Shown one piece after another: positions 9,815 through 16,389 of a DNA stretch of 19,216 bases (its first letter is position 1; every line of letters begins with the position of its first letter). Below the pieces are notes generated by a model. That model saw only the letters and a list, made by a program, of their open reading frames with translations. It did no database searches and was not told the DNA's origin. The stretch spans positions 1-19,216 of the forward strand of contig DATGLE010000209.1 in NCBI GenBank assembly GCA_035294325.1, in the 5' to 3' direction. The DNA is from DATGLE01 sp035294325. GTDB lineage: Bacteria > Chloroflexota > Ktedonobacteria > Ktedonobacterales > Ktedonobacteraceae. A program made the position numbers and the translations under genes.

Positions 9815-10555
9815 ATGGCTATCGAAGTTTTTGCCGATACAGATACATTGAGTCACGCGGCGGCGCGATACGTTGTGCGTGTCGCACAGGAAGCCGTCGT
9901 TACGCATGGGCGCTTTACCCTGGCCCTCGCCGGGGGTTCCACGCCCAAAAAACTCTACGCCCTGCTGGGCGAGGAGCCATATCGCAGTCAGATCGATTGG
10001 GCGCTGACGGAAATCTTCTGGTCCGATGAGCGCTGTGTGCCGCCGCAAAGCGAAGAGAGCAACTATGCGCTGGCCCGGGAGGTCCTGCTTGGCAAGGTTC
10101 CCATTGCCGCCGCGCAGATTCACCGCATGCCGGCGGACCGGCCCGACCGCGATCAGGCCGCGCGCGAATATACGCTCGAAATGCAGCGCGTCTTCGGCAC
10201 CAGTGGCATCCCGAGCTTCGACCTGATCCAGCTTGGCATGGGACCGGAGGCGCACACCGCCTCGCTCTTCCCTCATCAACCTGCCCTGCACGAGCAAACG
10301 CGCCTGGTAATCCCTGTGAGCGGCGTGCCCAAGCCCCCACCCGACCGCCTGACCTTCACCCCGCCGCTGCTGAATGCCGCCATGCATGTGCTGTTCCTGG
10401 TCACAGGCGAGGAGAAGGCCGATGCGCTCCAGGCCGTTCTGGAAGGCGCGTACCGGCCCGACGAATATCCCGCTCAGATCGTGCGCCCGGCAAAGGGTGA
10501 GGTTACGTGGATGCTCGATAGCGCCGCCGCCAGCAAACTACGGCGCAGGGTATAG
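9815..10555 (+). CDS. pgl: 6-phosphogluconolactonase
   Basis: This enzyme hydrolyses 6-phosphogluconolactone to 6-phosphogluconate, the second oxidative pentose-phosphate step. The 246-residue product has the DevB/Pgl (NagB-like) fold marks: LALAGGSTPKKLY (37-49), FWSDERCVPPQSEESNY (68-84), and the catalytic-His block GMGPEAHTASLFP (141-153, H147). In that block the usual D-G before the His is E-A, a mild departure. The frame extends upstream to about 9689, but that part lies inside repeat E4. The ATG at 9815 follows AGGAG (9804-9808) and starts family-like sequence, so it was chosen. rpe begins 18 bases after the stop, suggesting co-transcription. Confidence 0.95.
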   Translation: MAIEVFADTDTLSHAAARYVVRVAQEAVVTHGRFTLALAGGSTPKKLYALLGEEPYRSQIDWALTEIFWSDERCVPPQSEESNYALAREVLLGKVPIAAAQIHRMPADRPDRDQAAREYTLEMQRVFGTSGIPSFDLIQLGMGPEAHTASLFPHQPALHEQTRLVIPVSGVPKPPPDRLTFTPPLLNAAMHVLFLVTGEEKADALQAVLEGAYRPDEYPAQIVRPAKGEVTWMLDSAAASKLRRRV

Positions 10556-10573
10556 GGAGGAAAGTGGACTGAT

Positions 10574-11245
10574 ATGATTGGACTGGTTCCCTCGATTCTC
10601 TCCGCCGATTTCACGCGCCTGGGAGAGCAGGTGCGCGAGGCAGAGGAGGCGGGCGCGCAGCGCATCCAGATCGACATTATGGACGGCCATTACGTCCCGA
10701 ACATCACCATGGGGCCTCTGATCGTTGAGGCCGTGCGCCGCTGCACGAAGTTGCCCCTCGAAGCGCACCTGATGATTACCAACCCGCAGGATTACATCGA
10801 GACCTTCGCGCAGGCCGGAGCCGATGTCATCATCGTCCACCAGGAGACCTGCCCGCACCTGCATCGCATTATCCAGCAGATCAAGGAGGCGGGCAGAATG
10901 GCCGGCGTTGCCCTCAACCCCTCCACGCCCGTCTTTCTGCTTCAAGATGTTCTTTCGCTGCTCGACCTGGTGCTCATCATGACTGTCAATCCCGGCTTCG
11001 GTGGTCAGGAGTTCATTCCCGAAACGCTGCCTAAAATTTCGTATCTGCGCCAGCTTCTGACACAGCGCGGCCTGCATTGCGATATCGAGGTCGACGGCGG
11101 CATCCACGAGGCCACGATCTCCCAGGTTGTCAAAGCAGGGGCAAACCTGCTGGTAGCCGGCTCGGCAGTCTATAACGACAGGGAGAGCGTGAAGGACGCA
11201 ATCAGCAGGCTGCGACGGGCCATAGCTCTCGTTCACAATGAATAA
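10574..11245 (+). CDS. rpe: Ribulose-phosphate 3-epimerase
   Basis: Rpe interconverts ribulose-5-P and xylulose-5-P, linking the oxidative branch to transketolase. The 223-residue TIM-barrel protein has the normal size and nearly all family marks: VPSILSADF (5-13), the metal-binding DIMDGHYVPNITMGP block, LEAHLMI, NPSTP, the phosphate-loop segment MTVNPGFGGQ, and IEVDGGI. A GGGAGG ribosome site lies upstream, somewhat far (about 13 bases) from the ATG. It is the last gene of the same-strand pentose-phosphate cluster and is only 18 bases from pgl. Confidence 0.97.
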   Translation: MIGLVPSILSADFTRLGEQVREAEEAGAQRIQIDIMDGHYVPNITMGPLIVEAVRRCTKLPLEAHLMITNPQDYIETFAQAGADVIIVHQETCPHLHRIIQQIKEAGRMAGVALNPSTPVFLLQDVLSLLDLVLIMTVNPGFGGQEFIPETLPKISYLRQLLTQRGLHCDIEVDGGIHEATISQVVKAGANLLVAGSAVYNDRESVKDAISRLRRAIALVHNE

Positions 11246-11278
11246 CGACCAGAAGCGGTAACAGGTTCTGTGAGTAGC

Positions 11279-11365
11279 GGCGCGATGATGCAGTTTAACT
11301 TTGTAAACCGAGCACTGCGAGCGTAACCATGCTCGAAGGTAAAAGGTAAAGAGCATCATCGCGCC
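11279..11365. other. Cloverleaf-like inverted-repeat structure between rpe and the P1 hydrolase
   Basis: A 13-bp perfect inverted repeat GGCGCGATGATGC (11279-11291 with 11353-11365) encloses two smaller hairpins: GTTTA/TAAAC (11293-11297 with 11304-11308) and CGAGCA/TGCTCG (11309-11314 with 11330-11335). A purine-rich unpaired segment completes the inside. A third, imperfect copy of the right arm follows (GATCATCGCGCGCC, from 11372). It is not a tRNA. It may be a structured leader of the downstream hydrolase gene, a 3' end of the rpe transcript, or a repeat. Confidence 0.6.
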
Positions 11366-11452
11366 CGTCCGGATCATCGCGCGCCTACGCACAGAGAGAG
11401 AACTCTGAACTCGCAGGCTAAACTTCTTCAGGAAGGCGGTAACATTTCTCAA

Positions 11453-12415
11453 ATGCACGATGACATCACCGACATTCCAGGCATCCGTGTGGGACACGAC
11501 ACCAATCTGGAAGCAGGCACCGGCTGCACCGTCATTCTCTGCGATACGCCCGCAGTGGGGGGCGTCGATGTGCGCGGCGGCGCGCCCGCCACGCGCGAAA
11601 CCGATCTGCTGCGCCCGCTGCACATGGTTGAGGAGGTACACGCCATCCTGCTTACGGGTGGCAGCGCCTTCGGACTCGACGCGGCGGGCGGCGTCATGCG
11701 CTACCTCGAAGAGCATGGGGTAGGCTTCGATGTAGGCGTGGCGCGCGTTCCCATCGTTCCCGCTGCGGCCATTTTTGACCTCGGCCTCGGCTCGGCCAGC
11801 ATCCGTCCCGATGCAGAGGCGGGGTATCGCGCCTGCGCATGCGCCAGCGCCGGCCCCGTCGAGCAGGGCAACGTTGGCGGTGGCACCGGCGCCACCGTGG
11901 GCAAAATGCTCCATCCCGCCCTCGCTATGAAGGGGGGCCTGGGTTCGGCCAGCACGAAACTTGCCAGCGGCGCGCTGGTCGGTGCGCTGGTTGTCGTCAA
12001 CGCGCTGGGCGATATCATCGATCCCCAGACGCAGCAGGTCATTGCCGGTACGCGTCACATTGCCGGAGATGGCGACGCGTTATTCTCCTCCAGCCCTTTC
12101 GGTAACACCACTATCGCCGTTGTCGCCACCAGCGCCTCGCTCACCAAAGAGGAAGCGAACAAGGTTGCTCAGATGGCACACAATGGCCTTGCGCAGACGA
12201 TTCGGCCTGCGCACACCATGTTTGATGGCGATACGGTTTTCGCGCTGGCCCTGGGACCCAGATCAACCCCCAGACCTGATCCCGCCATAGCCGCGCAGCA
12301 GTTGAGCATGCTGGGAGCGGCGGCGGCGGCCACGCTTGCGCGCGCTATCGTCAAGGCCGTGCGCCATGCAGGCGACCTGCACGGCATACCGGCGGCGCGT
12401 CATGATGCGCTGTAA
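11453..12415 (+). CDS. P1-family self-processing hydrolase (DmpA/NylC-like aminopeptidase)
   Basis: P1-family (peptidase S58-like) proteins are Ntn-type hydrolases that cut themselves before a Ser or Thr, which becomes the nucleophile. Members include the aminopeptidase DmpA and the nylon-oligomer hydrolase NylC. The 320-residue product has IPGIRVGH (8-15), GCTVILCD, VRGGAPATRETDLL (40-53), LTGGSAFGLDAAGGV (67-81), GNVGGGTGATVGK (139-151), and FGNTTIAVVATSA (216-228), whose N218-T219 bond is the likely cleavage site by analogy with NylC. The substrate cannot be inferred. No good ribosome site is at normal distance (GGAAGG is about 16 bases upstream), yet MHDDITDIPGI matches the family N-terminus. 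No link to the sugar genes is obvious. Confidence 0.9.
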   Translation: MHDDITDIPGIRVGHDTNLEAGTGCTVILCDTPAVGGVDVRGGAPATRETDLLRPLHMVEEVHAILLTGGSAFGLDAAGGVMRYLEEHGVGFDVGVARVPIVPAAAIFDLGLGSASIRPDAEAGYRACACASAGPVEQGNVGGGTGATVGKMLHPALAMKGGLGSASTKLASGALVGALVVVNALGDIIDPQTQQVIAGTRHIAGDGDALFSSSPFGNTTIAVVATSASLTKEEANKVAQMAHNGLAQTIRPAHTMFDGDTVFALALGPRSTPRPDPAIAAQQLSMLGAAAAATLARAIVKAVRHAGDLHGIPAARHDAL

Positions 12416-12555
12416 CGATTTAATCGGGCATCCCTTCCATGCACAGGAAACATCACCAGACTATTTTCTTAATACGCATCATTGAATGGAAGATAAGCTT
12501 ATCAGCGGGTGGGCAGAACTCCAATCCTTTACAGTTGCAGCATTACATCACGCGA

Positions 12556-12969
12556 CTAAGGTTGTAGCATTACAAATAACACAACGCCCACGCCAACCAG
12601 GATGAGCAGGACGCAGGCCAGAATTACCAGAGCGAACGTATAGCTACGCGAACTGGTGAGCGCTTCTGGTAATATATCGGCCACGCGCCTTTCTGAGCGC
12701 ATGGGCACCTCTCGCTTCGCGGTCAAGGTCTTTAAGCCGCCGGTTGCCAGATCCCAGGAGTGTGTGGCGAAGTCGATAGCATGCTCCTGGACCACCTTAT
12801 CAGAAGGGCCTGTAGCGGACCGCGCCGGTGATGAAGGCAGAGGAAGGGGAGCGGATTGAGGCGCAGATGGCGCCGTGGAAGCCGGGGGGATCGAGCGGGA
12901 TGGAAGGATAATTTGTGGCCGGCGTGGCAGGAGCCTCGAAGACTGAGCATCAGATGTTGGCAACGTCAC
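12556..12969 (-). CDS. Small Pro/Ser-rich protein with C-terminal membrane anchor (unrecognised)
   Basis: I do not recognise this 137-residue protein. Residues 15-55 are rich in Pro and Ser, the middle is polar, and residues 110-134 form one strong hydrophobic segment rich in Val and Leu that ends three residues from the C-terminus, as in tail-anchored membrane proteins. The start is GTG at 12969, with GGAGA about nine bases upstream on the same strand. A candidate promoter lies at 13102-13129. It is convergent with the P1 hydrolase gene. Support for a real gene comes from the ribosome site and the clear membrane helix; homologues were not checked. Confidence 0.55.
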   Translation of the reverse strand: MTLPTSDAQSSRLLPRRPQIILPSRSIPPASTAPSAPQSAPLPLPSSPARSATGPSDKVVQEHAIDFATHSWDLATGGLKTLTAKREVPMRSERRVADILPEALTSSRSYTFALVILACVLLILVGVGVVLFVMLQP

Positions 12970-13101
12970 AGCTTTTCTCCGCTAGTTTCAATCCTCAGCA
13001 GTTTCTGGTGAACTGCTGCTACGCCCGCGCTTTCAGACCAGCCGCATTTTGAAGGGACGATATACAAACATACGCACTACAGGATCTTTGTTCTATATAC
13101 T

Positions 13102-13129
13102 ATTTTAGCCAGATACTGAGAATTCGCAA
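13102..13129 (-). promoter_or_regulatory. Candidate promoter for the tail-anchored protein gene
   Basis: On the minus strand TTGCGA (13129-13124) and TAAAAT (13107-13102) are separated by 16 bases. The implied leader of about 125 bases contains an 8-bp hairpin CAGCAGTT/AACTGCTG (12996-13003 with 13011-13018). The motif match is moderate. Confidence 0.3.
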
Positions 13130-13160
13130 GAGGTGTATGACCAATGGGTTATGGATTGAT

Positions 13161-13793
13161 CTATCCAGTGGGTGTCTCGCCCACCTCGAGCGTTGCCAGG
13201 AGGGCATTGAGCATACGCCCCGTCGCTCCCCAGATACAATAGGGGCCATAGTCATAGAAATGCACGATATGCGGCTGCCCGCCGCGCGTCCAGCGCTCGG
13301 TTCGCGCGATAGCAGGATCGGCCAGGGCGCGCAGCGGAGCCACAATCACCTCGGTCACTTCGCTCGCCTGCAAGCGCAGTGGTCCCAGGCCCGGCGGCAA
13401 GAACGCCACCACGGGCGTAATCACGTAGTTGCTCACTGATGTAAAGACGGGAGCGAGAGCACCCAGCACCTCTACCCTGGCGGGATCGAGGCCAATTTCC
13501 TCCTGCGCCTCGCGCAGCGCCGTCATCACCACGGAAGGATCGCCTGGATCGGCCCCTCCGCCGGGGAAAGCGATCTCGCCGCTGTGCGCCCGCAGCGTGC
13601 TCGCTCGCCGGATAAAGGCCAGGCAGGCTTCTCCCTCTTTATCAAAGAGCGGCACCAGCACAGCCGCCGGTCGCACTCCGACACGGCGCCCCAGTACCTC
13701 CGCGCTACGCTCGTCCGCTTGCTCTACCGGCAGCAGCCGCCCGCGCAGGATGCGTAAGATCTCCACGGTTGTATAGCTACCCATAGTTAACAT
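13161..13793 (-). CDS. Nudix hydrolase, NudL-like CoA pyrophosphatase
   Basis: NudL/UPF0035-type Nudix enzymes cleave coenzyme A and its esters into phosphopantetheine and 3',5'-ADP, trimming oxidised or surplus CoA. The 210-residue product carries the family signature before the Nudix box (RRASTLRAHSGEIAFPGG, 62-79) and the box itself with GADPGD then ALREAQEEIGL (80-102), giving the metal-binding REAQEE core. VFTSVSNYVITPVVAFLP also fits. The start is uncertain: ATG at 13793 or the in-frame ATG at 13784. Neither has a clear ribosome site, and a TATGCT sequence sits three bases before the first ATG, so a nearly leaderless mRNA from 13784 is possible. It is divergent from the S1 gene. Confidence 0.88.
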   Translation of the reverse strand: MLTMGSYTTVEILRILRGRLLPVEQADERSAEVLGRRVGVRPAAVLVPLFDKEGEACLAFIRRASTLRAHSGEIAFPGGGADPGDPSVVMTALREAQEEIGLDPARVEVLGALAPVFTSVSNYVITPVVAFLPPGLGPLRLQASEVTEVIVAPLRALADPAIARTERWTRGGQPHIVHFYDYGPYCIWGATGRMLNALLATLEVGETPTG

Positions 13794-14295
13794 TGTAGCA
13801 TAAACTCATAAGGAGGGGCCTTGCATCGTTATGATACAATATGATGGACAAAAAATCGGAGAGATCTGCGAAAAAGCTGCGTTTTGGCTTGCATTCACTG
13901 ACGGCTTTTGGTATAATTAAAGCATCGAGTGGGGGTATGCTTTGTCCAGGCGCTTATTGTGCCATTTATTGGCGTACCTGCCTGCGCGTATCGTTTCGTA
14001 TCACCGTTCTGTAGAGCAAACAAGTGGTCGATCTCAAACAAAATAACTCTTGCCAGCAAGAAACACCAGGGACAGAAGACCGAAACGATTACCGCTTGAG
14101 CACCCCCTCCGATAAGCCCAGATTCGATGGCACATTCCCCGTGATTCCGACTGAAATGCGGGCTATCTTTCTCATTAATTGAAGCCTTTCGGTCTTAAAG
14201 CGGGCAGGAATGATGGCACACATCCTGCGGCGCCGGCGTGTGGAATGCAGCCGCGAAGAAGGCAAAAACCGTGGATCGAAGGGGGTTTTTTACCC
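13794..14295 (+). other. Divergent promoter region and long S1 leader: no gene seen
   Basis: This 502-base stretch holds the S1 promoter and a leader of about 370 bases. Visible structure includes the long-range complementary pair ATCGTTTCG / CGAAACGAT (13990-13998 with 14081-14089), a small CTTG/CAAG hairpin between them, and GCAGGAATG / CATCCTGC (14204-14212 with 14221-14228, one bulged base). No known riboswitch was recognised. The frame of the S1 gene stays open upstream to a TTG at 14179, but the residues there do not look like S1. Confidence 0.5.
13889..13917 (+). promoter_or_regulatory. Sigma-70-type promoter of the S1 gene
   Basis: TTGCAT (13889-13894) and a perfect TATAAT (13912-13917) are separated by exactly 17 bases. 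Transcription would start near 13924, leaving a leader of about 370 bases before the ATG at 14296. This is one of the two best promoter matches in the window. Confidence 0.8.
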
Positions 14296-15813
14296 ATGCA
14301 AGCACAACAGCACGGCGACCTTTCGACAATGCCAGCGGCAAATCTTAACAGCGGGCGGGTACAGACGATGATCGATGAAAACGACCCACAAGGGCCAATG
14401 AATACGAACCCCGAAGAAGTGGAAGACCTCAATCAGAACGAAATGGAAGCGTTGCTGGCGGCATCAACCACTCCTATCAATATCAAGCGCGGGGATGTCG
14501 TCGAGGGCGTGATCGTGCGAATTGACCAGGACGAGATCCTGGTTGATATCGGCCTCAAGTCCGAGGGCGTTCTCTCGACGAAAGAGCTGCCAGCAAGTGG
14601 CTATGGCTCCTTTAACGAACTGCACCTCAACGATAAAGTCCTGGTCTACGTCATCCAGCCAGAGACAGCAGAAGGGCATGCAGTCCTCTCGCTCAAGCGA
14701 GCCAATACCGAGCGCCAGTGGCGCATAGCGGAGGAACAATATAAGAACGGCGAGCTGCTCAAAGCCAGAGTCATCGACTACAACAAAGGCGGCCTGATCG
14801 TCGATGTCGCCGGCATTCGCGGCTTCGTACCCATCTCTCAGATTCTCAATCTGAAGCGCGAAGAGGTAGCCTCTGGCGGCGAGAGCCAGGAGACGGCGGC
14901 CAAGCTCCAGAGCATGAAGGACAAAGAGCTTCAGCTCAAAATCATCGAGATCAACCGCGCGCGCAACCGCCTGATCCTCTCCGAGCGCCTGGCCGTTCAG
15001 GAGTGGCGCCAGCGCCGCCGCGAAGAACTGCTCGATGAACTCAAGCCCGGTGAGGTACGCAAGGGCGTGGTGAGCAATCTCGCCAACTTCGGCGCTTTCG
15101 TGGACCTGGGAGGCGCTGATGGCCTGGTGCATATCAGCCAGCTCGCCTGGAGCCGCGTCAATCATCCCAGCGAGGTCCTGCACGTCGGTCAGGAGGTCGA
15201 GGTCCAGGTGCTCTCCGTCGATAAAGAGAAAAAGAAGATCGCGCTCTCTATCAAGCGCGCCGAGGTCGACCCCTGGACCACCGTGGCACAGCGTTATTCG
15301 CCGGGACAGATCGTGACCGGCACGGTGACGAAGATTGCTCCGTTCGGCGCTTTCGCGCGCATCGAAGATGGCATCGAAGGGCTGATCCATCTTTCCGAAT
15401 TGACGCCCGGCGTCGATCCCAAGACGATCCTGCACGAGGGCGCTCAACTCCAGTTGCGCATCCTGCGCATCGAGCCGGAGCGGCGCCGTCTTGGTCTCAG
15501 TCTGCGCCAGGTCGAAGAGCCTGAAACAAAAGAGGCGGCGGAGGCCGCGCCCGAAGGGCAGTCGACTGCGCCGCAGGGGACGGCCATGCCTTCGCTGGAA
15601 GCTACGCCACCCTCGGAGGCCGGGGTATCTCATCAAGAGGCCAGCGCCAGGCGCGAGGCCCGGGGCGAACGGCGTGAGCGCGGCGAACGCAACTCCGGCA
15701 ATCCCCTGCTGAGCGGGCTGCCAGACGAAGGCGAAACGACGGCGATGGCCGAAGCCTTCCGCGCCGCCGCTCGCCAGCGCTCGAAAGAAGAGGCGGAGAA
15801 TTCCGAGCAATAG
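14296..15813 (+). CDS. rpsA: Ribosomal protein S1 homologue (four S1 domains)
   Basis: S1-type proteins bind mRNA and help the 30S subunit initiate translation. This 505-residue product has about 60 acidic/polar N-terminal residues, then four S1 (OB-fold) domains at about 62-135, 148-232, 249-322 and 333-405. Domains three and four have the clearest RNA-binding pattern (NFGAFVDLGGADGLVHISQL and PFGAFARIEDGIEGLIHLSEL). A charged, Arg/Glu-rich tail of about 100 residues (406-505) is probably disordered. Four domains is fewer than the six of E. coli S1 and usual for many Gram-positive-like lineages. The ATG at 14296 has AAGGGGG ten bases upstream. Later ATG codons (14329, 14368, 14398) cannot be excluded. 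Confidence 0.88.
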   Translation: MQAQQHGDLSTMPAANLNSGRVQTMIDENDPQGPMNTNPEEVEDLNQNEMEALLAASTTPINIKRGDVVEGVIVRIDQDEILVDIGLKSEGVLSTKELPASGYGSFNELHLNDKVLVYVIQPETAEGHAVLSLKRANTERQWRIAEEQYKNGELLKARVIDYNKGGLIVDVAGIRGFVPISQILNLKREEVASGGESQETAAKLQSMKDKELQLKIIEINRARNRLILSERLAVQEWRQRRREELLDELKPGEVRKGVVSNLANFGAFVDLGGADGLVHISQLAWSRVNHPSEVLHVGQEVEVQVLSVDKEKKKIALSIKRAEVDPWTTVAQRYSPGQIVTGTVTKIAPFGAFARIEDGIEGLIHLSELTPGVDPKTILHEGAQLQLRILRIEPERRRLGLSLRQVEEPETKEAAEAAPEGQSTAPQGTAMPSLEATPPSEAGVSHQEASARREARGERRERGERNSGNPLLSGLPDEGETTAMAEAFRAAARQRSKEEAENSEQ

Positions 15814-15848
15814 CGCGGAACAATCCGGCTTCTCTCTTGCCCGCACTG

Positions 15849-15951
15849 CTCGCCGCCGGCGGCGCTTCATACACATTGGTTGTAGCGGCATATACGGCGG
15901 ATTCCGTCCGGCCCATATGCCACTACAACCAGATAAGCCGCCGGTGGCGAG
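15849..15951 (-). repeat. Nested inverted repeat, possible diverged copy E5 of the hairpin family
   Basis: An outer 15-base pair of arms (15849-15863 with 15937-15951, one mismatch) encloses an inner 17-base pair (15877-15893 with 15915-15931, one mismatch). Read on the minus strand the order is short GC hairpin, long palindrome, then short GC hairpin followed by GAGCA, resembling copies E1, E3 and E4. The similarity is in layout and a few bases only. It lies 35 bases after the S1 stop and has no T-tract on either side. Confidence 0.6.
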
Positions 15952-15998
15952 AGGCCCGAATAGCTGCATAATTGTGAATCTCCATAACTTTTCCCTTC

Positions 15999-16027
15999 TT
16001 GTTTCTCACACTTCCAGGTGATATACT
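15999..16027 (+). promoter_or_regulatory. Candidate promoter upstream of the structured spacer
   Basis: TTGTTT (15999-16004) and TATACT (16022-16027) are 17 bases apart. It would start a transcript near 16034 that runs through three hairpins towards clpC. It could be a second clpC promoter or the start of a small RNA. Confidence 0.4.
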
Positions 16028-16285
16028 CTTCCTAACAGACATCTTTCAATGTTGACATGATCCAGTTGCAGGATCACCCATTGATGAAGAGGAGAGCGAC
16101 AGAAAAAAAACGGAGAACAGAGAGCTTGTGATGATCCTCATCGCTTAACAAGCATTCGTACCTGAACAGATGAGTACTGACCTCTCCGCTGCGATATGCT
16201 CCCGGCAATGCAGTGCAGAGGTCGATTGTTTCTAAGTGAGATGTAAGAGCGTGTATAGACAGACGGGAGGGTTACGTTGCTATCC

Positions 16286-16314
16286 TTGACGCTGTATGAT
16301 GGGTGTTGTATGAT
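16286..16314 (+). promoter_or_regulatory. Sigma-70-type promoter of clpC
   Basis: TTGACG (16286-16291) and TATGAT (16309-16314) are 17 bases apart, giving a transcript start near 16321 and a leader of about 70 bases. The leader holds a hairpin CAGAGGG/CCCTCTG (16341-16347 with 16358-16364) directly before the AAAGGGGGG ribosome site. Confidence 0.75.
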
Positions 16315-16389
16315 GAATCACAGAGTTTACCTGAGCGACACAGAGGGCCCGGTTCCACCCTCTGCCACTGAAAGGGGGGTGACAAACAG

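Larger units (their letters stand above)
15814..16389 (+). other. S1-clpC spacer: no gene, several structured segments
   Basis: This 576-base spacer holds no credible reading frame. From left to right it contains a nested inverted repeat (15849-15951), a candidate promoter (15999-16027), a TGATCC/GGATCA inverted repeat (16058-16076), a run of eight A, a hairpin at 16124-16153, a longer hairpin at 16179-16223, the clpC promoter (16286-16314), and a leader hairpin before the clpC ribosome site. No CIRCE element and no CtsR-type heptad repeat was found. Confidence 0.7.

Noticed and set aside
11279..11365. tRNA gene
   Set aside because: The fold is cloverleaf-like, but no acceptor CCA-type end, T-loop GTTCRA motif or anticodon arm can be placed.
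10538..12058. Long minus-strand open frame (506 codons) opposite rpe and the P1 hydrolase gene
   Set aside because: It is antisense to two clearly recognised genes, crosses their spacer, and has no recognisable domain; long shadow frames are expected in GC-rich coding sequence.
14179..14295. N-terminal extension of the S1 protein from TTG at 14179
   Set aside because: It has no ribosome site, and its Arg/Pro/Gly-rich residues do not resemble S1; ATG 14296 has an AAGGGGG site.
14464..15969. Minus-strand open frame of 501 codons opposite the S1 gene
   Set aside because: It mirrors the S1 coding sequence and has no family features; the plus strand encodes four clear S1 domains.
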